A stretch of 64,000 nucleotides of DNA from RYN-230 sp963834515 (GTDB taxonomy: Bacteria > Actinomycetota > Actinomycetes > Streptosporangiales > Streptosporangiaceae), in contig CAWICB010000005.1 of NCBI GenBank assembly GCA_963834515.1, positions 186,001-250,000 on the forward strand, read 5' to 3'. A model generated the notes under the pieces. It did not search any database. It had not been told where the DNA came from and saw only the letters and a program-made list of their open reading frames with translations. A program made the position numbers and the translations under genes. Of this stretch, positions 44,153-51,152 are shown one piece after another. Within the stretch, counting starts at the first letter, position 1, and the number at the start of each line of letters is the position of its first letter.

Positions 44153-44947
44153 ATGATGTCACGACGGAACCGCCCTGGGCCGGCCCGGCCGGCCCAGGGT
44201 CTGTTCGGGGACGAGTTCTACGGCGACCCTGGTGACCAGGACTTGGGTTACGGCGATCCGGTTGACCAGGACCAGGGCTGCGGCGACCCGGGCTACCCTG
44301 GCCGGCACCGGGGCCCGGGGCGGCTCATCACGGCGCTGGGGGTGGTCCTGGTCCTGGCCGGGGGGTTCCTGGCCGTCCGGGCGGTGGCCCAGCGCGGGCG
44401 GCTGTCCGGTGCCGCGGAGCAGATCCCGGCCAGCGTGGGCACGGCCATGCCCACGATGGGCGCGACGGCGGCCGCGGCGCCGATGGCCGCGTCCCGGCCG
44501 GTGCAGATCGTGATCCCGGAACTGGATGTGGACGCCCCGGTCATGCGGCTCGGCCTGGCCGGCCGCGGGGTGGTGGCCGTGCCGCCGCTGGCCAGCCACA
44601 ACCTGGCCGGCTGGTACGACGGCAGCGTCACCCCCGGGCAGCGCGGCACCTCGGTGATCTTGGGGCACGTCGATTCGTTCACCGGGATCTCGGTGTTCTT
44701 CTACCTCAAGACGCTGCGCCCAGGTGACCAGATCAAGATCGTCAGAGCTAACGGGTCCACCGCGGTGTTCGCCGTGGACGGAGTGCAGAAGGTGGTCAAG
44801 ACCGCGTTCCCCACGTCCGAGGTGTACGGCAGCGCCCGGTACCCGAGCCTGCGGCTGATCACGTGCGGCGGCCCGTTCGACACCGCCACCCGGCAGTACC
44901 TGGACAATATCGTGGTCTACGCGCACCTCACCCGGGCCTACCGCTGA
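44153..44947 (+). CDS. Class F sortase
   Basis: A 264-residue membrane-bound transpeptidase. An acidic, Asp/Gly/Tyr-rich cytoplasmic segment (GDEFYGDPGDQDLGYGDPV) precedes one helix (LITALGVVLVLAGGFLAV). The catalytic domain has His in SVILGHVDSFTG, Cys in LRLITCGGPFD, and Arg in TATRQYLDNIVVYAHL. It sits directly after a surface-protein gene. Its 3' end overlaps the converging flavoprotein gene by 20 bp. Confidence 0.92.
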   Translation: MMSRRNRPGPARPAQGLFGDEFYGDPGDQDLGYGDPVDQDQGCGDPGYPGRHRGPGRLITALGVVLVLAGGFLAVRAVAQRGRLSGAAEQIPASVGTAMPTMGATAAAAPMAASRPVQIVIPELDVDAPVMRLGLAGRGVVAVPPLASHNLAGWYDGSVTPGQRGTSVILGHVDSFTGISVFFYLKTLRPGDQIKIVRANGSTAVFAVDGVQKVVKTAFPTSEVYGSARYPSLRLITCGGPFDTATRQYLDNIVVYAHLTRAYR

Positions 44948-45425
44948 CCGCGGCCAGGGCCTGGGCCCAGGGGAAGACAGGCTGAGTCTGGGTCAGCACG
45001 GTCACCCCCCAGGAGCGCAGCCGGCCGATGTTCTCGGCGAACGCCGGGTGCGCGGCGTGCTCGGGGTTGGTGACCGGCAGGGCCACGATCGGCAGCCGTT
45101 TGCCAATGGCCTCGACCAGGATGCCCAGCGGCAGCGTGTCGCAGATCCCGGCGCCCCACTTGTTGATCGTGTTAACGGTGGCCGGCGCGACCACGATCGC
45201 GTCCGGGGGCGGCAGCACGTCCGGCTGGCCCGGGGTCTTGTACTCGCTGCGCACCGGGTGCCCGGTCAGTTCCTCCAGCGCGGCCGCGTCGGTGAACTTC
45301 CGGCCGGACGGGCTGGCCAGCACGCACACGTCCCAGCCGTCCCGCTGGGCCAGCCGGACCAGCTGCGCAGCGTCCCGGGCCGGGGGTGCGCCGCAGACGA
45401 TGATGTACAGCACGCGCGCGGTCAT
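44928..45425 (-). CDS. Flavoprotein of the HFCD / phosphopantothenoylcysteine-decarboxylase type
   Basis: A 165-residue protein of the Cys-decarboxylase flavoprotein family. Features: VLYIIVCGAPPARDAAQLVR, GWDVCVLASPSGRKFT, and the flavin-binding stretch IVVAPATVNTINKWGAGICD. It lacks the CoaBC synthetase half. A TAGAGT -10 box lies six bases before ATG 45425, with no Shine-Dalgarno, indicating a leaderless message. Substrate unknown. Confidence 0.83.
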   Translation of the reverse strand: MTARVLYIIVCGAPPARDAAQLVRLAQRDGWDVCVLASPSGRKFTDAAALEELTGHPVRSEYKTPGQPDVLPPPDAIVVAPATVNTINKWGAGICDTLPLGILVEAIGKRLPIVALPVTNPEHAAHPAFAENIGRLRSWGVTVLTQTQPVFPWAQALAAVSGRPG

Positions 45426-45487
45426 GGCCGGACTCTAGCCCGGCGGGGGCGAATACTGCATTGTTTAGTGATTGCGGAGGCGTCACC

Positions 45488-45519
45488 TTATCCACACCGC
45501 TACACACAATGGTGGATAA
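45488..45519. promoter_or_regulatory. Inverted pair of DnaA-box-like sequences
   Basis: TTATCCACA (45488-45496) is a consensus DnaA box on the plus strand, and GGTGGATAA (45511-45519) is a one-mismatch box on the minus strand. Together they form an 8-bp inverted repeat in the gap between the flavoprotein and amidase genes. Too few boxes for a replication origin. Confidence 0.5.
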
Positions 45520-45527
45520 AGCGGCGA

Positions 45528-46460
45528 TTATCGCTTTCCGGCGAGAAACGCGATCAGGCCGGCCGCGATGGCGCGGGCGGCTTTGGCCTGCCAGGCGGGG
45601 GAGACCACCAGCGCGGCGTCGGCCGGGTTGCGCATGTTGGCGCATTCGATGAACACCTTGGGCACGGTGGTCAGGTTGATGCCGGCCAGGTCGTCGCGGG
45701 GCTGGATGCCGTTTACCCCGTCATAGCTGCTGACTGGCTCGCCGGTGCCGGCGGCGAACGCGTTGCGCAGGTCGGTGCCGAGACGGGCGGAGGGAGCGAC
45801 GACGGCGTTGTTGATGCCGTCCGGGACGGGCTCGAGGATGGCGAAGCCGCGGCCGGTGGGTGGGCCGCCGTCGGCGTGGATGGCGATGGCGGCGCTGGCG
45901 TGGGCCCGGTTGCCGAGCGCGGCCCGCTCGGTGACGCAGGGGCCGATGCCAGTGTTGGAGGTGCGGGTCAGCACCACGGTGGCGCCGCGGGCGCGCAGGT
46001 CGGCCGTGAGGAAGCGGGCTACGTTCCAGTTGAACTGGGCTTCGGTGTACCCGGTGCCGGTCCCGGTACCGGTGGTGTCGCAGGTTTCTTCTTCGCGGCC
46101 GTTCCAGATGAGCCGGTTGATGATGCCGGGGGCGGTGAAGTTCCCGCCGTTGTGACCCGGGTTGACCAGCACCGTCTTGCCGTCCAGCACCCCCGGCGCG
46201 GTGGGCGGGAACCGGCCCGGGCCGCCGCGGCGGGCATGCGGCAGCCGGGGCGGCACGGTGGCCTCCGCCGCGGCCACCGCGGGCGGCTGCGTAGTGGCCG
46301 TGGCGGTGGCGGCCGGTGACGTCCCGGGATGTGCCAGCCGCGCCGGGCGGCTGGCTGGCCGGGTCGGCGGCGCGGCGTTGGGCAAACTGGTCGCCGGGGC
46401 CACGCTGCACGCGGTCAGCGTGGCAGCGGCGGCGGCCAGCGCCCAGCGGATCCGGTGCAT
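45528..46460 (-). CDS. N-acetylmuramoyl-L-alanine amidase (Amidase_3), lipoprotein
   Basis: A 310-residue peptidoglycan hydrolase. The N-terminus AAAAATLTACSVAPA is a lipoprotein signal with Cys18. A Pro/Ala/Thr linker precedes the zinc amidase domain: His in LVNPGHNGG, His in AAIAIHADGGPPTGRGF, Glu in VPKVFIECANMRN. It cleaves the amide bond between the glycan and the stem peptide. A TACCCT element lies eight bases before ATG 46460, so the message may be leaderless. It is divergent from nothing close by; the GDT1 gene lies upstream on the same strand. Confidence 0.92.
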   Translation of the reverse strand: MHRIRWALAAAAATLTACSVAPATSLPNAAPPTRPASRPARLAHPGTSPAATATATTQPPAVAAAEATVPPRLPHARRGGPGRFPPTAPGVLDGKTVLVNPGHNGGNFTAPGIINRLIWNGREEETCDTTGTGTGTGYTEAQFNWNVARFLTADLRARGATVVLTRTSNTGIGPCVTERAALGNRAHASAAIAIHADGGPPTGRGFAILEPVPDGINNAVVAPSARLGTDLRNAFAAGTGEPVSSYDGVNGIQPRDDLAGINLTTVPKVFIECANMRNPADAALVVSPAWQAKAARAIAAGLIAFLAGKR

Positions 46461-46515
46461 CAGGACAGAGGGTAGTCACCCCGGGCGTTCCGGGGGGCCC
46501 GGTTGCGCGCCGGGC

Positions 46516-47112
46516 TCAGGTGGTGAGGGCGGCGAACGCGGTGTAGCCGCCCAGGGCGAGCAGGATGACGGCGGTGGTCCGGCGGACCCAGGCCACCGGG
46601 ATGAGGGCGAGGCCCTTGGCGCCGACGTTGACCGCGATAGCGGCTACCGCCCACAGCCCGAGGGTGACCCCCGCGAACACGGCCAGCGGGTCGTACCTGG
46701 CGGCCAGGTTGGCCGCGGTGAGCTGGGTGATGTCGCCCCATTCGGCCACGAACACCACGGCGAAACTGGTCCCGGCGACCCGGGCGAAGGACGCGGGCGG
46801 CCCACCCTGCCGGGCCGCGTCCAGGCCGTCCGGCGGCTGCGGGCGGAAACTGGTCAGCCAGAGGTAGACCGCCCCGGCCAGGAACAGCGTGGCGACCACC
46901 CCGTCCACCAGCGGAACCGGCAGCAGGGCCAGCAGCTGGCCGGCCGTGACCGCGATCCCGGCGTGCACGGTGAACGCCGCGGCCGCCCCGGCCCACACGT
47001 ACGCGGGCCGGTACCGGGTGCCGAGGACTAGCGAGGCGAACAGTGACTTGTCTGGCAGTTCGCCCAGGAACGTGAGGATGAACGCGATACCGGCGGCGCC
47101 GAGGTAGGGCAT
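46516..47112 (-). CDS. GDT1/TMEM165 (UPF0016) family Mn2+/Ca2+ exporter
   Basis: A 198-residue membrane protein with six to seven helices. The two signature motifs ExGD(K/R) are seen as FLGELPDKSLFASLVLG (near residue 18) and FVAEWGDITQLTAANLA (near residue 120), one per inverted repeat. Bacterial members export manganese. ATG 47112 has GAAGGATC upstream. A manganese-type riboswitch occupies its leader, which supports manganese as the substrate. Confidence 0.92.
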   Translation of the reverse strand: MPYLGAAGIAFILTFLGELPDKSLFASLVLGTRYRPAYVWAGAAAAFTVHAGIAVTAGQLLALLPVPLVDGVVATLFLAGAVYLWLTSFRPQPPDGLDAARQGGPPASFARVAGTSFAVVFVAEWGDITQLTAANLAARYDPLAVFAGVTLGLWAVAAIAVNVGAKGLALIPVAWVRRTTAVILLALGGYTAFAALTT

Positions 47113-47182
47113 TCGGGGATCCTTCGGTCGGTTTTCACCCGGCCGGGTGGGATGCGGGGTCCTCCGGCCGGATTCGCTCAAC

Positions 47183-47285
47183 AGCCGAAGGTCTCGTCCG
47201 TCACCTCACGGTGACCCGGTGGCCGGGCGCGCACCGCGCGCCAGTATGTTGACCAGCCGGCGAAGGACTACTCCCCTTCGCCGCC
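47183..47285 (-). ncRNA. yybP-ykoY-type manganese riboswitch
   Basis: Reading the minus strand: P1 strand CGAAGG with GGGGAGTAG (47276-47268), then GTCAACATAC (47253-47244), a variable stem, and ACGAGACCTTCGG (47197-47185), whose CCTTCG closes P1. These match the conserved elements of the Mn2+ sensing aptamer. It ends about 70 bp before the exporter ATG, so rising manganese should switch the exporter on. Confidence 0.82.
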
Positions 47286-47430
47286 AACCGTACCAGCCCG
47301 GGGGCGGCCGGCGGCGGCGATCGGGTACCGCGGCGGCCCCGCGGGCCTGGGCCCGGCCGTGGCGGGCAGTGGCGTTAAGCACGAGAATGTCGTTGTCCTG
47401 GCCTACCTCCGGCCGGGTCCGGGATTCTCC

Positions 47431-47436
47431 TATAGT
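47431..47436 (+). promoter_or_regulatory. -10 box of a leaderless transcript (RCC1 lipoprotein)
   Basis: TATAGT sits six bases before the GTG at 47443, and no Shine-Dalgarno is present. The following two genes (DUF488: TAGTCT at 48731-48736; DUF885: TATAGT at 49308-49313) have the same arrangement. Confidence 0.55.
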
Positions 47437-47442
47437 GAGCGA

Positions 47443-48726
47443 GTGACGAAGTCAGCGCAGAGTGTCGCGACTGCAATACTTTCTGTTAGATCCGGCCTCT
47501 GCGTGGCCGTGGCAGCGATGATCTTCCTGGCTGGCTGCTCGGCGGCCGCCCGGCCAGCCCGCCCGGGCCACCGCTCATCCGGGGTGACCGACGTGCAGTC
47601 CTCGGCCGCCGTTGGTGCCCCGTCCGGCACGCCGCCCGGGCCGTCCGGCAGCACGACCCTCCGGCACTGGGGCTCATTCTTCGGCCATACGCCCGGCAAC
47701 GTGGACACGCTGGCTTCGCCGGCCAGCGTGACCCTGCCCGGCACGGTGGCCCAGATCGGCACCTCGAACTCGACCGAGTACGCGCTGTTGACCGATGGCC
47801 GGCTGTACGCCTGGGGCCTGGGCACGCAGGGCGAGCTGGGTGACGGCGGCCTGAGCAACTCGCTGGGCGCGCCGGTCCAGGTGCGCTTCCCGGCCGGGGT
47901 GACGATCGCGTCCATCCCGGCCGACGCGATGCCGTTCGACACCGGGCTGGCCGTCAACACCACCGGCCACGTCTGGGGCTGGGGCAACAACGGCGGGGGA
48001 CAGCTCTGCCTGGGCAACACGAGGATGTACACCACCCCGGTGCGGCTGCCGCTGTCCGGGGTGACCGCCGTGGCCGGGGCCAGCACGCACGGGCTGTATG
48101 ACGCGGCCGGCACCGTCTACGCCTGCGGGCAGAACATCGACGGCGACCTGGGTGACGGCAGCTGGCGCAGCAGCACCCGGCCGGTGCAGGTGGCCACGCT
48201 CAACGGCCGGCCCGTGGCCAGGCTGGTGGCCGCGTTCGCCAACTCGGGCGCCCTGCTGGCCAACGGGAAGTACTTCGACTGGGGCTACAACGGGGCGGGG
48301 CAGCTCGGCCACGGGACGGCCGGCCGGGCGTCAGATGTGCCGGTCCACGTGCCCCTCCCGCACGCTGTAGTCAAGGTGGCGCAGGGTGGGTCCATCTGGG
48401 ACAACGGGCAGACGCTGGTCAAGCTGTCCGACGGCTCGCTGTGGTCCTGGGGCAGCAACGCCGGCGGCCAGCTGGGCAACGGGAGCCTGGCCGCGTCGCC
48501 GGTACCGGTCCGCTTCTACGCCCCGCCGGGGGTTAAGTACCGGAGCCTGGCCACCGGGTCGGCCACGTCGTATGCCGTCTCGGCCACCGGGAAGGTCTAC
48601 GCGTGGGGGGTCAGCTACGAGGGGCAGCTTGGTGACGGGGACCTGGGCCCGGCCCTGGTTCCGGTCGTGATCGCGTCCGGGGCCACGTTCGTCTCGTCGA
48701 CCGCGAACAACGCGCTGATCAGGTGA
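47443..48726 (+). CDS. RCC1-repeat lipoprotein
   Basis: A 427-residue exported protein. The lipobox FLAGCSAAA predicts lipidation near residue 32. Six RCC1-type repeats follow: YAWGLGTQGELGDG, WGWGNNGGGQLCLG, YACGQNIDGDLGDG, FDWGYNGAGQLGHG, WSWGSNAGGQLGNG and YAWGVSYEGQLGDG, about 50 residues apart, which would form a seven- or six-bladed propeller. GTG 47443 was selected on the basis of the -10 box. Function on the cell surface is unknown. Confidence 0.85.
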   Translation: MTKSAQSVATAILSVRSGLCVAVAAMIFLAGCSAAARPARPGHRSSGVTDVQSSAAVGAPSGTPPGPSGSTTLRHWGSFFGHTPGNVDTLASPASVTLPGTVAQIGTSNSTEYALLTDGRLYAWGLGTQGELGDGGLSNSLGAPVQVRFPAGVTIASIPADAMPFDTGLAVNTTGHVWGWGNNGGGQLCLGNTRMYTTPVRLPLSGVTAVAGASTHGLYDAAGTVYACGQNIDGDLGDGSWRSSTRPVQVATLNGRPVARLVAAFANSGALLANGKYFDWGYNGAGQLGHGTAGRASDVPVHVPLPHAVVKVAQGGSIWDNGQTLVKLSDGSLWSWGSNAGGQLGNGSLAASPVPVRFYAPPGVKYRSLATGSATSYAVSATGKVYAWGVSYEGQLGDGDLGPALVPVVIASGATFVSSTANNALIR

Positions 48727-48742
48727 CGCGTAGTCTCAGCGG

Positions 48743-49255
48743 GTGGGCGGGGCGACGATCTGGACCGTCGGGCACTCCAGGCACGAGCTGCCCGCACTGC
48801 TCGGCGTGCTGCACGGGGCCGGGATCGAGGTCGTAGTGGATGTCCGGTCTCAGCCGTTTTCCCGGTACCACCCGCAGTTCAACCGGGAGCGGCTGCGCGC
48901 CGCAATGTGCGGGGCGGGCCTGGGCTATGTCTTCCTGGGCGCGGAACTCGGCGGGCGGCCGCCGGAGCCGGACCGCCGCGACAGTGACGGCCGCGTCCAG
49001 TACGGCGAAGTGGCCAGGACGGAACGGTTCGGCGCCGGGCTGCGGCGGCTGCGGGCCGAAGCGGACGGGCACCGGGTGGCCGTGCTATGCAGCGAGGAGG
49101 ATCCCCGGCGCTGTCACCGGCGGCTGCTGATCGGCCGGGCCCTGGTCAGCCAGGGGATCTCCGTGCGGCACATCCGCGGCGACGGCAGCGTGGCCAGCGA
49201 GGAGGAGCTGGGCCCGCTGCCCGAGGAGACCAGCCAGGGCACGCCGTTCGGCTGA
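48743..49255 (+). CDS. DUF488 family protein
   Basis: A 170-residue soluble protein. DUF488 signatures: IWTVGHSRHELPALLGVLHG, VVVDVRSQPFSRYHPQFNRE, YVFLGAELGGRPP, and VAVLCSEEDPRRCHRRLLI, with conserved Cys residues. GTG 48743 lies six bases after a TAGTCT -10 box, hence leaderless. The family has no settled function. Confidence 0.9.
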   Translation: MGGATIWTVGHSRHELPALLGVLHGAGIEVVVDVRSQPFSRYHPQFNRERLRAAMCGAGLGYVFLGAELGGRPPEPDRRDSDGRVQYGEVARTERFGAGLRRLRAEADGHRVAVLCSEEDPRRCHRRLLIGRALVSQGISVRHIRGDGSVASEEELGPLPEETSQGTPFG

Positions 49256-49320
49256 CGGGTACGCCGCGTGCGCCAGGTGGCCGGGGCCATTGCGCTCCTT
49301 AACTCCTTATAGTCGGGCTC

Positions 49321-51048
49321 ATGCCTGACGCTGACGCCTCGTTCCGGTGGCTGGCCCAATCGGTGGTGGGCGGCCTGCTGGAGCGCCGCCCGGAACTGGC
49401 CACCCTGCTCGGCGAGCATGCCTACGACGGCCGGCTGACCATCGGCACGGCCGGGCACTACGACGAGCTGGACCGCTGGTGCACGGACCGGTGGGCTGAG
49501 GTGGCCGCCGTCAACCTGGGCCAGCTGTCCGCCGAGTACCGGGTTGACGCGCAGATCCTGCTCGCCCAGCTGGACCGGGTCCGGTTCGCCACCACGGAGC
49601 TGCGCGAACACGAGTGGAACCCGATGCTGGCCAACCCGGGACGGGCTATCTACCTGCTGCTGGCCCGTGACTTCGCGCCGCTGCCGGACCGGCTGGCCAG
49701 TGTGGCCCAGCGGCTGGCGGCGGTTCCGGAAGCGCTGGCCGCGGCACGCTCGGTGGCCGCCGCGCGGCTGCCCCGGGTGCATCTGGACACCGCGATCAGC
49801 CAGTTCGAGGGCACCGAGCGGCTGATCGGGGCGGAACTGGACGCCGCGCTGGCCGCCGCCCCGGAGGACGCCGTGCCCAGAGATCTGGCCGCCGCGCGCA
49901 CCGCGGCGCTGGACGCGATCGCGGCGCACCGCCGCTGGCTGCAGCAGCGGCCGGCCGGCGGCTCCCAGGATGACGGCTCCCAGGATGATTGCTCCCGGGA
50001 CGGCGGCTTCCGGGACGACGGCTTCCGTGATCCGCGGCTCGGGCCTGAGCTGTTCGCCCGCAAGCTCCACCTCACGCTGGAGTCTGGCCTCACACCGGAG
50101 CAGTTGCTGGCCCGCGCTCAGGCCGACCTGGACGAGACGGCCGGCCAGATCGCCGAGACCGCGGCCCGGCTGGACACCGGCGGGGGTGCGCCCGCGGACC
50201 TGGTCCGGCGGGTCCTGGACAGGCTGGCGGCGGACGCTCCAGACGACCGGACGATACTCGGGCTGGTCGACCGGGCATACCGCCAGGAACGGGCGTTCGT
50301 CATCGAAAACAGCCTGGTCAGCGTGCCGGACGATGCCGTGGACGTCATCGAGATGCCGGAGATCGACCGCGGCGTGGCGGTCGCGTACTGCGACCCGCCC
50401 GGGCCGCTGGAACCGGCCGGGCTGCCGACGTTCGTGGCCGTGTCACCCGCGCCCCGGGACTGGGCGCCCGCCCGGGTGCGGTCCTTCTACCAGGAGTACA
50501 ACCGGCACATGGTGCAGAACCTCATGGTGCATGAGGCGATGCCCGGGCACTTTCTGCAGCTGGGGCATGCGCGCCGGTTCCGCGGCGGGACACCGGCCCG
50601 GGCCGCGTTCTGGTCCGGGTCGTTCGTCGAGGGCTGGGGGGTGTACGCCGAGGAACTGATGGCCCGGCACGGCTACCCGGGTCACGGCAACCCGGATGCG
50701 GTCCGGATGCAGCAGCTCAAGATGCGGTTGCGCATGATCATCAACAGCATCCTGGACGTTCAGGTGCACTGCGGCGATCTGGCCGAGGACGGCGCGATGG
50801 CGCTGATGACCGGGCGCGGGTTCCAGGAAGAGGGCGAGGCGGCCGGCAAATGGCGCCGGGCGCTGCTGACCTCCACCCAGCTGTCCACGTATTACGTCGG
50901 CTACACCGAGGTCAGCGGCCTGGTGGCGGCCGTGCGGGCGGCGCGGCCGGAGTACTGCGAGCGGGACCTGCACGACGCGGTGCTGGCCCACGGGTCACCC
51001 GCGGTCCGGCACCTGCGGTCGCTACTGGGAGCCGGGAATAGTCGCTGA
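49321..51048 (+). CDS. DUF885 family (zinc-peptidase-like) protein
   Basis: A 575-residue protein. The family's metal-binding motif HEAMPGH is at residues 404-410, followed by FLQLGHARRF and a C-terminal Glu helix (FVEGWGVYAEELMARHGY). The N-terminal half is helical. A repeated acidic insert (GGSQDDGSQDDCSRDGGF, then RDDGFRD) interrupts it around residues 215-240 and is not a usual family feature. ATG 49321 follows a TATAGT -10 box by seven bases. Probably a metallopeptidase or carboxypeptidase; substrate unknown. Confidence 0.88.
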   Translation: MPDADASFRWLAQSVVGGLLERRPELATLLGEHAYDGRLTIGTAGHYDELDRWCTDRWAEVAAVNLGQLSAEYRVDAQILLAQLDRVRFATTELREHEWNPMLANPGRAIYLLLARDFAPLPDRLASVAQRLAAVPEALAAARSVAAARLPRVHLDTAISQFEGTERLIGAELDAALAAAPEDAVPRDLAAARTAALDAIAAHRRWLQQRPAGGSQDDGSQDDCSRDGGFRDDGFRDPRLGPELFARKLHLTLESGLTPEQLLARAQADLDETAGQIAETAARLDTGGGAPADLVRRVLDRLAADAPDDRTILGLVDRAYRQERAFVIENSLVSVPDDAVDVIEMPEIDRGVAVAYCDPPGPLEPAGLPTFVAVSPAPRDWAPARVRSFYQEYNRHMVQNLMVHEAMPGHFLQLGHARRFRGGTPARAAFWSGSFVEGWGVYAEELMARHGYPGHGNPDAVRMQQLKMRLRMIINSILDVQVHCGDLAEDGAMALMTGRGFQEEGEAAGKWRRALLTSTQLSTYYVGYTEVSGLVAAVRAARPEYCERDLHDAVLAHGSPAVRHLRSLLGAGNSR

Positions 51049-51152
51049 CCGGTACGCCTGTTAAATTCAAAATCCGGGTGTGCAAGGAGTTACCAGAACA
51101 GAACATCTCGATGAACATGCCGCGACATCCGGCCGCGGTGATAGGGGCCAGC

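Noticed and set aside
45488..45519. Replication origin
   Set aside because: Only two DnaA boxes, and no dnaA, dnaN or gyrase genes nearby.
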